This document shows, in pieces, positions 12,560 to 23,163 of a stretch of DNA of 64,000 nucleotides. The notes below the pieces were generated by a model. The model was not told the origin of the DNA, did not search any database, and saw nothing but the letters and a program-made list of their open reading frames with translations. The DNA is taken from assembly GCA_003956705.1 (NCBI GenBank), contig QZCP01000081.1, positions 1-64,000 of the forward strand, in the 5' to 3' direction. Within the stretch, counting starts at the first letter, position 1; every line of letters starts with the position of its first letter. A program made the translations under genes and the position numbers. This DNA comes from Brevipalpus yothersi (taxonomy: Eukaryota; Arthropoda; Arachnida; Trombidiformes; Tenuipalpidae).

Positions 12560-13825
12560 CTAAATTCGGATTAGATGAAGTCTCACAAAGAATTTTTCGT
12601 CACCTTGATCTGAACCAAAATGAACATACTTGATGCATGGGAATAGCTCATTCACAATGATTTCTGCAGTCCCTAGAAGACTCTCGAATTGAGATTGATT
12701 CTTCCAGGTTCCAAAAAGAAAGCCAAGTGTTCTATTATCTTCATACGAGAATTCGAGTTGTTCTCTAAAACTACTGAATTGAGCATAAATTTCATCAAAA
12801 GAGAGGTCCTCGTCCAGCTTAATCTCCCAGGTTGAAGATCTTATCTGTTTACCTGCAAAAGCGATGCTGATTGCTACCGTACTTCGAAAGCCTACAAACG
12901 AGGGGTCATGATAGAAAATAGTATTACCAAGACCAGTGAATTTTGATGAGACATCGAAAGAAGATCCTTCAACAAATTGCTCGATCATTCTTTTGTGACG
13001 CTCAAGAGAAACAAAATAAATAAACGACTTGATTGGGAATTCATTGTCTGTCAGATTTGGTTTGGGACTTGAGGGCTGTAGCCAGTCAGTTATGATTACT
13101 TTATGATTTGAAATATAACGATTGATGTGAAAGCCATGAAATAATACATCTGGTCCGTATATGTATCCATGCTTGCTTTGGTCCTGATACCAAAATGAAC
13201 TTTCATCCATCAAAGTTCGGAAAAGATTGGTCTCATTGGCAAGTTTATCTAGTGTTTCATAAATTTTGAGCTTCACACTATCTGCTACCCATAAGTATGT
13301 CTGAGGAAGTAGTACTGTTGGATATCTGGGAGTCATTTCCGGCAATTGTTCAAGAATGCTAAAGCTCATGAGCGAAAAACTTGGAAAACATTTTAAATTT
13401 CCCTCCACAAAACTTTTCAAACACTCTTCAACGTTGAGCTTCGTTGACGTTTCACAATCTTTTTCTCTCATCAAAAACCACCATGTTGGCTCCACCCAAC
13501 GATTATGATTTGAGCTTGGAGTTGTTATGAGTCCTTTTGATTCCAAATTTTCCAATGCTTGATGCTCGCCTCTTCCACTAAAATTAGAAAAGGTGGATGA
13601 TAAAATAGCGATGCAAATCAGTCCAACTTACCGAAGAGTTTCCATCTGCACGCGTACATTTTCCTTAATCAATAAACACTCGTCAATTGGTGGACACTTT
13701 TGGAGCAATTGAAGAGCTTGTTTATGCCATGACTTGCATACTAGTCGGCAGCGGTGGAGATCATCTGGATAAAGAAAACTGAAGACACATCTGATGATTG
13801 GTAATTGCTGAAGGGCAACTTCCAT
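12560..13825 (-). CDS. F-box/FIST_C protein (copy 3, minus strand)
   Basis: Exons 13632-13825 and 12560-13577 give 403 aa, with the family's phase-2 intron after the F-box (ETLR, donor GTAAGT, acceptor aattttag). The F-box is at about residues 5-50: LQQLPIIRCVF, with HRCRLVCKSWHKQA. The FIST part shows CFPSFSLMS, FHINRYISNHKVIITDW, FPIKSFIYFV, SFDVSS, AISIAFAGKQI, NRTLGFLFG, FPCIKYVHF and the terminal RLHLIRI. It is the only complete copy on the minus strand. The ATG at 13825 lies directly before the F-box; the frame stays open a little upstream, so a short basic 5' exon like those of other copies could exist but I did not find one. No acidic loop. Confidence 0.85.
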
Positions 13826-14701
13826 TACACATCCCAGAGATTGATTCGATTGGCTTTTTTAAAGTAATGAATGATGATGAAATATTTCCCTATGATCACA
13901 AGAACGATTTGAAAAACATTAGAAAGACGGAATGGAGCTCGAATGTGCTGGTTGCTAGCTGCAACTTTCCACCAACTTCCTAAATAGGTTGTGTCCTTGA
14001 AGCTATCGACGCTTATGAGGGAAAACTTAATTGGTGATCCAGATGAGTCTCATAATGATAAAGAGAGAATTTTGATAATTTTTGGAGAGAAATTTATTCT
14101 TAAGTTCTTCTCATAAGATTGATCATGAGAGATGGTTGGTCAATTCAGTTGATGATAGTTCGATTCTTCCATTTCGCCCCACAAAATATTTTGAGCGACT
14201 TTTAACCTGGAAGAGATCATTTTTAAACACACGTTTGTTCCTCTTTATCTCTCATCTACACGTGTATTAGTGTTATCATCAGCTATCATGAAATAACATG
14301 AATTGCATTTACTTTACTAGTCAATGGAAGAGATTCAGTGATTTTTTTCCTGTAGTTCATCAACCTAATTGACATGGTCAATCAATATCACTGAAATTTA
14401 CCATCACAAAGCTCTTAAGACTGGGCATCATTCCATGCCAACCCAATCATTTGGATTGTCCAGCTCCAAAAAAAAAGAATGACCCCTCACACTTAATATT
14501 ATGAGCTAATATAAAATGATATAATAAAATACTGATAACGGTATATTGACGAATCTCTTATGTGCTTAAACCAGAACCTTCACGATGAGCGTAGGTTAGC
14601 TGTTGAATGGAAGGTGACCTTGAGAGAATCATTTGTTTCGTCACTTATTTCTGTTTTTCGCACAATTTGCTGACTAAATTAATTTGACTCACTTCTTTCA
14701 G
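13826..14701. other. Intergenic, no gene seen
   Basis: Upstream region of the minus-strand F-box gene and 5' flank of the 14.7-kb relic. Open frames at 13798-13983 and 14082-14270 carry no recognisable signature. Confidence 0.55.
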
Positions 14702-14883
14702 TGTCCATCTATGGATTTCGCTCCATGACAACCCCCGATCATCCAGAAAGTTTTTAGCTATCTCAAGCCCATTGACGTGTAACAATTTGATCAAGCGTAC
14801 AGTGAATTGTATGAAAAAGTCATCCAATGGCTCAGAGAAGGCTCAATTGATGGTGAACTCATTTTTTTGGAAGAAACTATACC
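14702..14883 (+). pseudogene. F-box exon relic with stops
   Basis: After an intact acceptor (cttctttcag ending at 14701) the sequence translates to CPSMDFAP, a stop, QPPIIQKVFSYLKPIDV, a stop (TAA 14780-14782), then QFDQAYSELYEKVIQWL. This aligns with the F-box exon of the 5.1-kb gene (LLQPPIIRNVLRHLPPIDV, then RFGQAFSEWYGEA). Two in-frame stops and the lack of a FIST exon downstream show a dead copy. Confidence 0.8.
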
Positions 14884-15655
14884 GAACAGTACAAAATCAT
14901 TAGGAAAATGCGATGGAGAGGGAAAAATAAAAGTTTTAACGAAGGAAAGTAATAGATCACTCATTTACTATTGAAGATGTGATGCTTAGATTAAAATTAT
15001 ACGGACATACACCAGATCCTGTCGACATGTACCCCTGAGTGGATTTTTTATTGTTTGGTAACAAATGGTACTCCTACAGTTGGTGGATACAGATTGAAAG
15101 AGTTGACATTTTATATTATAACGTTAGAGAACGTCATTTTTAGGGTTCATTCTTTTTTGCTCTTCTAATACACTAAAGAGATTGCATAACTTGGCGAAAA
15201 AACGATTAAATCCAATTCTATTGGTCAAACAAATGATTGTTCTCTGATAAGATTAGTTTACCAACAACCTAGCACTCGACATTCTATTTAAGTCCTCTCC
15301 TCTAACATCACTCTAGTAATTACATCATTCATCAGTCATTACGAGTATCCATATCTTTCAAATTCATCATTTTTTATACTCATCAATTTTAAATTTTTCA
15401 CTTTTTATTGCTTCTCGATGGCTCTCTCGAGGAAATCTTTGGCCTCCTGGAAGAGTCTATGAGCAAGAAGCTCATTGAGGACCTCCCTGGGGTAGGGTCC
15501 TCAATGTTTTGATTGAAATGATCATTCAGCTCATCTCAGTACTCTAAGATATCTTCATCAATATGAAAATTGATTGTTTATTGATATTTCACACTGATCA
15601 AGTCTTCTAATGATATCCAGAAGAGCTTAATTGGTAAACTTATCATGGAAAGCTA
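14884..15655. other. Intergenic, no gene seen
   Basis: AT-rich sequence with no open frame of note. A short ATG frame at 15418-15465 ends after about 15 codons. Confidence 0.5.
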
Positions 15656-15913
15656 TTAGTGAAGCAATTTAGTAGGTTTCGGCTCTGCTTCTTGTAACAC
15701 AGGCTCTTTGTAATTGGGACGATCTTCACAATCAAGATATCCTTGGCCATTGATGATCTTGGTCACTGCTTCTTCAAGCATTTGGTAAGGTCGCGAATGT
15801 TCGTATTTTGATGAAAGCTTCATCTTACTTTTGGTCCGAGCTTTCGAAGGCACTCTCCTTGCTTCAGGGACATCTCTTTTTCGAATAGGTAGCCATGGAT
15901 TTGGTTCAGCCAT
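15656..15913 (-). CDS. Possible small basic protein, unrecognised
   Basis: A single open frame of 85 codons with an ATG start on the minus strand, lying just upstream of and divergent to the 16.1-kb F-box gene. The sequence is hydrophilic, Lys/Arg/Pro-rich at the start (RKRDVPEARRVPSKARTKSK) and acidic later. I recognise no family. Its composition looks protein-like, but length alone is weak evidence and no paralog is present. Confidence 0.3.
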   Translation of the reverse strand: MAEPNPWLPIRKRDVPEARRVPSKARTKSKMKLSSKYEHSRPYQMLEEAVTKIINGQGYLDCEDRPNYKEPVLQEAEPKPTKLLH

Positions 15914-16064
15914 TCGTGTAAGAAATTTATACGGTCAAAGTCAGTATTTGAAAACCAAGAAAATCAGAAATGATACTTATAATGAGATGGTTATATTATT
16001 GCCAAATATTTCCATCGCATCCCGAATTGCTGAAACTACTGGATTTGTGCTAATTACTGATTCC

Positions 16065-17450
16065 ATGAATCGTAAAAGACGATTTTCACGACGATCAGCT
16101 GGTCTTGTTGGCAATTTTCCCGCCATTAAGTCGAACGGGGAAGAAATGTCCAAGATCAAGACACATGTCCACAATCTTTTTCAGCAACCTCATATCATTC
16201 GGAAAATTTTTCAATATTTGAGACCTTGTGACATTTATCAATGTAGTTATGTATGTAGAAACTGGCACAGGGAAGCCATTCGATTGCTGGAGAAGTGTCC
16301 ACCAATTGATGATTGTTACTTGGATGGTAAAGCTATGACATTTGAGTTGGCAGCTCTTCGGTTAGTTTTGCTCTACCAAATGATTGTTAGCTTCTATTCG
16401 ACCCAACAAATACCTTTCTCTTACAGTGAAAAGAAACATCAAGTCTTGGAAACTCAATCATTTAGGAGAATGTCTTGGGAAAATTGGTTCTTCTGGAGGG
16501 GAAGAACTTTCAAGCTATCTGTGGACCCTAATCCAAGAAGATATCTGAAGAACTTTTTCGAAAAAGATATAAGATGTATTCCTAGCTTTTCATTCGTAAG
16601 CTTGGGACGTTTCAGAGATACCATCAACTCAATTTCACCGAAAAACCCAGCTGTGATCATTAATCTGTGCCGATATTCAAATCTTAGAGTGACAAACGAT
16701 TCTGAGCTCGAGATCTATGAAGCACTCGATAAACACTTCAATACTTCAAAGCTATTTGAATCTCTACCTCATGATAAGATGTCACCTGAAAGATACATAG
16801 AAGGCTTCCACTTGAATCGATACACTTCCAATCACAGAGTTATCGTAACCGACTGGTCAGATTCGAAAAGTCAAAGGCCGATCACAGATCATCCCAATTT
16901 TCCAATCAAATCAATGGTTCTTCTAATCAATATATGTTTCACTATGAATGGGAAAACTGGTATCGCTGCATATAAATCGACATTTGGACACTTGTCATGT
17001 GACTGTTCTTTCGATATATCTGGTGGAATATTGTGCCATGATTCGGACTTTTTGTATCATGACATGAGATTCAAGGGTCTTCGACCATCAAATGGTATCA
17101 GCATTGCTTTTTTAGGAGATGATGTTAAATCTGCTTGGCTGAAAATTGGAAATCGGGAGTTCAGTCGAAAAGGTGTTACTCTGAAAGCTTGTGATTTCAA
17201 AAAAGAATTGGAAGAGAGCCAATGTTTCCCCTTGAATGATGGTAGAGTTTTGGCTTTTTATTATGAAGGTCGAATGGAAAGTCATGATAAATATCTAGGC
17301 ACCGACAACTTTGCTTTCAGAATTATTTCAAAAATTTTTCCATCCATCAAATTTTTTAGGGTTCAGTTAAGATTCAGTCATAATTTCTTACTCGAAAAAG
17401 ATAGAACCATGTATCTTGAGCCTCTGCGTGTTCAATTTATACGAATATAG
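16065..17450 (+). CDS. F-box/FIST_C protein (copy 4)
   Basis: Start chosen at the ATG at 16065, where the product begins MNRKRRFSRRSAG, matching the basic first exon of the 5.1-kb gene. Exons 16065-16360 and 16427-17450 give 439 aa. The F-box is at about residues 40-85 (FQQPHIIRKIFQYLRPCDIY). The FIST blocks are RCIPSFSFVS, HLNRYTSNHRVIVTDWSD, FDISGGILCH, SIAFLGDDV, NDGRVLAFYYE and the terminal FIRI. Two oddities stand out. The basic tail is joined to the F-box without the usual intron, so an intron appears lost. The 66-nt intron after the F-box is a multiple of three without a stop, so intron retention would still give a full-length protein. The frame is also open for 78 codons upstream of the ATG, which I treat as chance. 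Confidence 0.85.
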   Translation: MNRKRRFSRRSAGLVGNFPAIKSNGEEMSKIKTHVHNLFQQPHIIRKIFQYLRPCDIYQCSYVCRNWHREAIRLLEKCPPIDDCYLDGKAMTFELAALRLVLLYQMIVSFYSTQQIPFSYSEKKHQVLETQSFRRMSWENWFFWRGRTFKLSVDPNPRRYLKNFFEKDIRCIPSFSFVSLGRFRDTINSISPKNPAVIINLCRYSNLRVTNDSELEIYEALDKHFNTSKLFESLPHDKMSPERYIEGFHLNRYTSNHRVIVTDWSDSKSQRPITDHPNFPIKSMVLLINICFTMNGKTGIAAYKSTFGHLSCDCSFDISGGILCHDSDFLYHDMRFKGLRPSNGISIAFLGDDVKSAWLKIGNREFSRKGVTLKACDFKKELEESQCFPLNDGRVLAFYYEGRMESHDKYLGTDNFAFRIISKIFPSIKFFRVQLRFSHNFLLEKDRTMYLEPLRVQFIRI

Positions 17451-19680
17451 AAGATGGGCTGGAAAAAAATCTGAATATCATTCGTTCATTCTCGAATCAT
17501 TTTCCTACCCTCACAGGCTAACAACTTTTCTAACAATTGACACAGCCACTGAAGCAAAAAATCATACTGCTAACTGATCATGAGAGAGAGAAAGAGAGAT
17601 CCTCTATCTGTTCTGACCATATTCTGGATGCAATCTTTTTACTGGAGAATTTGGTAGCCTGAGCCCTATTAAGAAAATTATCCTCAATGAGAGTTTCAAA
17701 ACTTATACCATAAAATATCTATTTTCTCGTTCCTGTAGTACTGTAGACAGTAAGGTATATTGATATGAGCATTTATGAATGAAGGTATTTCAGAAAGAAT
17801 TCCCCTCAGTTTAAATTGGTTCTAAATTAATCTCCATGATCTAGTTTTCTTGGAAGGCAAAAGAATAATTTCCTCCCAAAATTTTAGAGTCCTTTTGAGT
17901 GAGAAAATCATCATAGTAGCCATAAACTCTGGAAACGTGACGCTATTAAGTGAATACAAAATCCGAATAAATTTCTGCAACAATTCAAAAACTCAATGAA
18001 TAAGTCAACGAACTTATAATATTGATTCTGATCATTTTCTTTCTTCGTACATGCTTGAGTTGATCATTTTTATTCAACCAACTCTGATTATTCAACCAAT
18101 TTCAAACCGGGTCAATTCGTTTGTGTGTGAAAATTGTCACATGAATCAACTTTGGGTCTAAGTTTCTTGCATCCTCTTTTCAAACTCAAACCCTTCCTAC
18201 AATTACATCGAGAAAACATGGTTTAAATCGTTGATTAAAAATTGATTACCATGTGTTGCTCTATGGGGTGATGTCTTAATATTCATGCCATTTCAAAATT
18301 CATAATAGATTCGATAAGGCTGTTAATTCGGTTTCGTGGCAGAGGATTGAAATTTAATGGTTTTTGGCATAGTCATTATAACTCTTAATTGGTTGTTTCT
18401 GCTCTATTGCTTTTTGGCCTATTATTCCAAAATATTGAGGCTATTGCCGTTACAAAAATAGGACTCATTTTCTTTTTTTAAGTAGCATTTATAAGCTTCT
18501 CAGCTATTGGACGAGTGGAAGAGAAGGGATAGGAAATAAGTGGTTCAAAGAAAGTGATAGCTTACACAATCGCCTTTCGATTAGTTCCTTTGGCGATATG
18601 GATTTACTGCTTGAGAAGTCACATGAACCATTTAAAAATAGAAAAAAATTTTGATCAACATGGATGCAAAACGAAACTGATCGATTTGATAAGGAATGGA
18701 TATTCTACAGGTAAATTCCATACTCAAAATGTTCGAGAGATCCAAAAAAGCTGTGATATACTCACACAAATCACCTCATTTTCACTTTAAGTTGAATAAA
18801 TGACTGAAATTGAACTTTTACAATGAGCTATTCATGCAATTTTATAACTCTCTATTTTCAAATTTTTGAGCACCCATCATAATCTAACTATTGCTTCAAT
18901 TCTCATTCTATTGGATAAAAAAAAATTTTTGGATCGTTCAAAAACTTTATTCTGGATATTTTACCCATTTTTTGGTGCATAATAATAAAGCTGTAAATTA
19001 TACAAAAACTAACTTTTTTGTTAGATCCAATTTCTGTGTCTGATGAATCAAAACAAAAATCTTGATCTATAGGAAATTTTCTATCCAAAATTCTTTCCTA
19101 AGAAAGGACCATAGAAGATAAGCTATATCTCTAAAATTGATTATTCAACTTACAACTTGTTAGAAAAACATTAATCTCCAGAAATTTTTTGTTCATGGCA
19201 GTCCGTTGTATAAAATTTCATGATGTGAACACTCAAAGTTATGGAAAAAATTCGAGAGTAGTTATCATAATTTTTCATAACAAGTCTGGTTTAGCCCAAG
19301 TATTTCCTTCCTTTCCTGAAAACCATGAATTGAAATCTTAATTTCAAACATCGAAATAATTTTGACCCGAATTCAGTATTAGATGATGAGCTGGAAAGAA
19401 GAAGTTTCCCAACAATACACATGTACTCAAGGGATAAGTTAATGAATTTTATCTATCAATAACTAATTCAGAATATGTTCCAATCATCATTTTTCAGCCC
19501 AAGATCAAGCATACCTACCCGGAAAGAATATTTCATCATTTGAATTTATTCTTTCTGTCCAAGTATTTTCCATCAGACTCACTCTGCTTATCCGTCTACA
19601 CCTTATTGTTTGATTCCAAAGCCCTCCACTTATACCCGAATAAAATTAAAAGGTATTGAGGGGTAAAGATTTTTATCATC
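17451..19680. other. Intergenic, no gene seen
   Basis: About 2.2 kb of AT-rich DNA. Open frames at 18554-18790 and 18903-19088 have no signature. A short GA-rich patch lies near 17581-17600. An AT-rich stretch near 19640-19650 could be the core promoter of the next gene. Confidence 0.5.
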
Positions 19681-20160
19681 ATGTGCTCATGGGGAGTCTG
19701 TCTGGTATGTTTTTCCATTTTAGACTTTCTGAAATGTCTGCTTTGGTTTAGAATCGAATCAACTATGGGGGGAACGTTTCCAGGGCTCTTTTATATTATA
19801 ACAGTTTTTATAGCTCTTGATATCCTGTGGGACATTCTTCTGATTTTCGGTATTATGACTGACACTTTGACACTTGTTGTCTTTTTGAATGGATGGCTCT
19901 TCGTTAAACTTATTATTTCGCTTCTAGGATTTTTGTTCTGTTTGGGAGGTTTTTTCCATTACTCCCCAAGGAAAGATGTAGATGATGATGAAGTAGACGA
20001 ACACGAAGCGGCTATAGGAGGAATGAAGTATATTTTTTTCTATCAATTGCTGCCGCAATTACTTTGGTTCGCTAGTATAAATAGCCATTTGAGAAATAAA
20101 AAGAGAGAGAATCCAGAGATTAATATTTACCCGAGAATGCCAGCACGATTCTATTCATAG
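19681..20160 (+). CDS. Four-pass membrane protein, unrecognised
   Basis: Single-exon frame of 159 codons with an ATG start. Four hydrophobic segments fit membrane helices at about residues 5-25, 38-62, 66-92 and 116-135. An acidic loop with a DVDDDEVDEHE-type run lies before the fourth helix, and the tail is basic (NKKREN, then PRMPARFYS). The small tetraspan layout with few charges between helices is typical of small arthropod membrane proteins, but I cannot assign a family. It is isolated between F-box copies on both sides and has no paralog in the window. Confidence 0.65.
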   Translation: MCSWGVCLVCFSILDFLKCLLWFRIESTMGGTFPGLFYIITVFIALDILWDILLIFGIMTDTLTLVVFLNGWLFVKLIISLLGFLFCLGGFFHYSPRKDVDDDEVDEHEAAIGGMKYIFFYQLLPQLLWFASINSHLRNKKRENPEINIYPRMPARFYS

Positions 20161-20485
20161 TCTAGTTCATCTTATTGAAGGTGCTAAAAATTTTAGCAAA
20201 TTTGATGACCACTCATGACTCTATTAGTCTTATTATATGAACATGAGAAAACTGTTCCTATTCCTACATGGCATTTCTGATCTTTAGCTTTTCTTATGCA
20301 TTCTGCTATTAATTTCATAGCCTTTAAGTATTCAAGAAAATTAGATTTAAGTTCAACTTTTCTTACAAAACTCTATAAATTATTGGCCAAGAAGTTTGTC
20401 AGCTCTGTATGATGTTTAATAGAGGCACAAGTCTCATAAAATGTAATTCCAACTTCTCGTTGAATAAAAAATCTACTATAACCCA
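20161..20485. other. Intergenic, no gene seen
   Basis: Short AT-rich gap between the convergent membrane protein (plus) and the truncated F-box-family copy (minus). Nothing else seen. Confidence 0.6.
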
Positions 20486-20944
20486 TTAAATTCTGATCAG
20501 ATGAATGCGCACCAATAGATCTCGAAATTTCCATTCCTCCAAACACAATAGCTTAATGTGTGGAAAAAGTGGATTGATTATGGTTTCAATTAGCTCCTTC
20601 TTAGTGAAACCCAGAAGAAATCCCATAACTCTACCATCATCAACAGAAAAGGTGAGATTTTCCTTGAATTTTTGAAAATAAGCAAATAACTCATCTGCAG
20701 AGAGATCAACCAAGGATTGCATTTCACAAACTGCCGATTTTACATGCTCACCAGTAAAAGCCATACTGAAAGCTTTTGTCCTCCGGAAGTTTTTGAATCG
20801 ATTATCATGATAGTAGATATCATCTTGTATGAATTTTGTTGAAATTTTCCAGTACTCTAACACATCAACATGATGATCTCGATGTGTCATGTCTACTCCA
20901 CATCCACAGCAGAGAGATGAAGTATTCATCTCATGTCTCGTCAA
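20486..20944 (-). pseudogene. 5'-truncated FIST_C copy
   Basis: An open frame of 152 codons carries only the last third of the family's FIST region: DDIYYHDNRFKNFRRTKAFS, MAFTGEHVKSAV, DDGRVMGFLLG, LFPHIKLL and the terminal RIHLIRI. Upstream of about residue 30 it leaves the family abruptly for a Cys/His-rich leader, and no F-box or HKVIITDW core exists on the minus strand above it. The retained frame is free of stops, so the truncation is recent or the stub is still used. Closest to the minus-strand copy at 12.6-13.8 kb, to judge by orientation and motif wording. Confidence 0.7.
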
Positions 20945-21146
20945 CTTCCATGATCAGCCATGTTTGTGACGTGTGATGTTAGTTTATTAATTAATAGCCA
21001 CTGTATGAGTTGTCGATGGCACAGAATTTTCTTTTTCGTTTTCATTTGTTCGGTTTGTTATTGATCTCGAACAAGTTAAATTCGATTTTTTTGATTATAT
21101 TAATCATATTAATTTGCTTTAATTTCAATTGTGATCTAATACCGAG

Positions 21147-21967
21147 ATGAGTGTAGTAAATATATCGTGTAAATTTGATGATGCACAATTAGCCTCTCAG
21201 ATAAGCACATCGATTGAAGAAACGAACCAAATAAATGGTAAGTTGATCCAGTTATAGTAGACAGTTTTAACATTCAAACTTTTGCAGGAGGTATTAGCAA
21301 TTCCCAGTCAGGAGAAGCTTCTGGAAAATCTTCCTCAATCAATTCTAATTTGATTTCTATCAAAAGAAACAGACCTGAACCATCAAGACGAATGAGATAT
21401 CATGCCATAATGAAGACAAAAATAGTCGAAGAGATGCTCCAGAGTGGCTGTAGTGTTGTGGATTGGTCACGACGATATGGAATTCCACTGAGAAATTTGA
21501 GGCGATGGAAAGATCAATATATGAGCATGATCGATCATATGAAATTTATCGCCAGAGACGATGAACATTCCACCATGTACAGTACCTCAAATCAAGCAAT
21601 ATTGGATAGTGCACTAACTCAGCATCCGATTATAATTCAATCCAATAGTGAAAATACAATTAGAGAAACCTCTGGTCAAGAATTTTCACAGCTACCTAAT
21701 TTCAACCAAAACTTGATCACTCAAAAAGATCACATTATTTGTAGCATTTCAATGAAAAATGATGGCTTGCCAGAGACTGGACCATGTACAAGTGATAATT
21801 TGTCCTCTATCTCGAAGCATCATTTTTCTGATACCGATGGCTTAAGCAATGTGTCTTCAACCATGGACAGGAAAACAGAAATCAAAGATGATAATATATG
21901 GAGCGGTGAAACTACTCTTCTACCCATTTTTCCGTTTTTTATGCCCAGTTGTATTAGATATAGTTGA
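21147..21967 (+). CDS. Helix-turn-helix DNA-binding protein
   Basis: Exons 21147-21237 and 21288-21967 join in phase 1 across a 50-nt intron (GTAAGT, ttttgcag) and give 256 aa. After a Ser-rich N-terminus, residues about 65-110 (RRMRYHAIMKTKIVEEML, CSVVDWSRRYGI, LRNLRRWKDQY) form a homeodomain-like helix-turn-helix of the kind seen in Brinker-type regulators and in transposase N-termini (Trp in the last helix, Arg-rich recognition helix). The remaining about 145 residues are Ser/Thr/Asn-rich and look disordered, ending in a hydrophobic LLPIFPFFMPSC patch. There is no DDE nuclease domain, so a transcription factor or a domesticated transposase HTH is more likely than an active element. Its 3' end is duplicated downstream (22197-22370). 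Confidence 0.7.
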
Positions 21968-22196
21968 AAAACTAGATCGTTGATTGCAATCGACTATCTT
22001 GATTTGTTTGGAATAGTTTCTACCAAATTTAGGTCTATTTTTAGTCCTTCACGGTGTATTGTGATCCAAATAAAAAGCATTTCCTAGCATTTACTGTGAT
22101 AATAATGATAATTTGTATGCTTATGGAAATCTTATTTGTGGAAATAAATATGAGAAGCCACCAAAAGAAGATCGAATCATTATTATTAAGTGACCA

Positions 22197-22370
22197 CAAT
22201 TTTTTTCTCGGCCTCGAATCATGCCTTTTCTTATACCGATGGCTTAAACAATGTGTCTCCAACCATGGAGAGGAAAACAAAAATCGAAGCTGATAGTATA
22301 TGGAGCCGTGAAACTACTCTTTTACCCATATTTCCATATCTCTTGCCTAGCTGCTTGAGATCGAAATAAT
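22197..22370 (+). repeat. Diverged duplicate of the HTH gene 3' end
   Basis: This stretch repeats the terminal coding region at about 21800-21967 at roughly 80% identity by eye. It reads TDGLNNVSPTMERKTKIE, then SRETTLLPIFPYLLPSC and its own stop TAA at about 22368-22370. It could be a dead tandem duplicate or an alternative last exon. The gaps 21968-22196 and 22371-23163 otherwise show no gene; 22890-23163 is a segmental duplicate of the DNA upstream of the 56.9-kb gene. Confidence 0.7.
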
Positions 22371-23163
22371 ATGACATAATCGAATAAAGCAGACTGTCTT
22401 GTGCTTTTTCTGAACAGAATAATCAATGAGAGCTATTCAACCTCGAATAATGGATTCAGGTTCGAAAAATGTTCAAAATTTCACCTCGAGGAATATTCAC
22501 CTTCGCTCATGATGGTAAAATACAAAATTAAATTGAATCATATCTATCCGATCCAATCACCGAAAAGTAAATGTGGCCATTCAGCCATTGGATGGAGTTG
22601 TATTTTATCTCAATGCATTGTTTAAAAAAAATTTTTCTTGATAATTAGACATCAGTTATGATTTTTGAGAAAAATTTGCGCCACTCATGATACAAGAGGA
22701 TGATGAATTGAGAAAAAGTGTGTTTTCTGATGTTGTCGTAATTTACTCAAACTGCTGAACTTGATTGGACTAACGAGGATAAAGTGGTATGGTTCATTTT
22801 ACAATCTTACTATTTGGGAGGTTGACCCCATGAGATCATATGTGTTGGCTCAAGGTTCAATTAAAACAGATTTCTCCTATTCTCACAATTCTGACATTCC
22901 AATCAACTCTCCAAAAATCGCACTAGACATGCTTACCAAGAATGGCCTATCAGGTACGCGTGAATATAAATTCCCACTCGCTCAGTGGTAGATGACATCT
23001 ATTAGATGCGGTTAAGCGCTCGTTCTGTTCGCAAGTGTATTTTGATTGTATGAAAATTATTTGTGTTCACTGTTTGTTAAAGTACTTTTTGTTTGATTTG
23101 AGCTCAAAATGTAGTGACTTGTTTGTGTTTTGACTGTTTATTTCTACTTTAAATTTGATTGAA

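Noticed and set aside
15831..16064. Upstream extension of the 16.1-kb F-box frame
   Set aside because: The in-frame ATG at 16065 begins the basic tail shared with the 5.1-kb gene; the 78 codons before it match nothing in the family and overlap an antisense frame.
22761..22991. Plus-strand frame of 76 codons upstream of the 23.2-kb gene
   Set aside because: Lies in duplicated promoter DNA, and the partner at 56.6 kb does not keep the frame.
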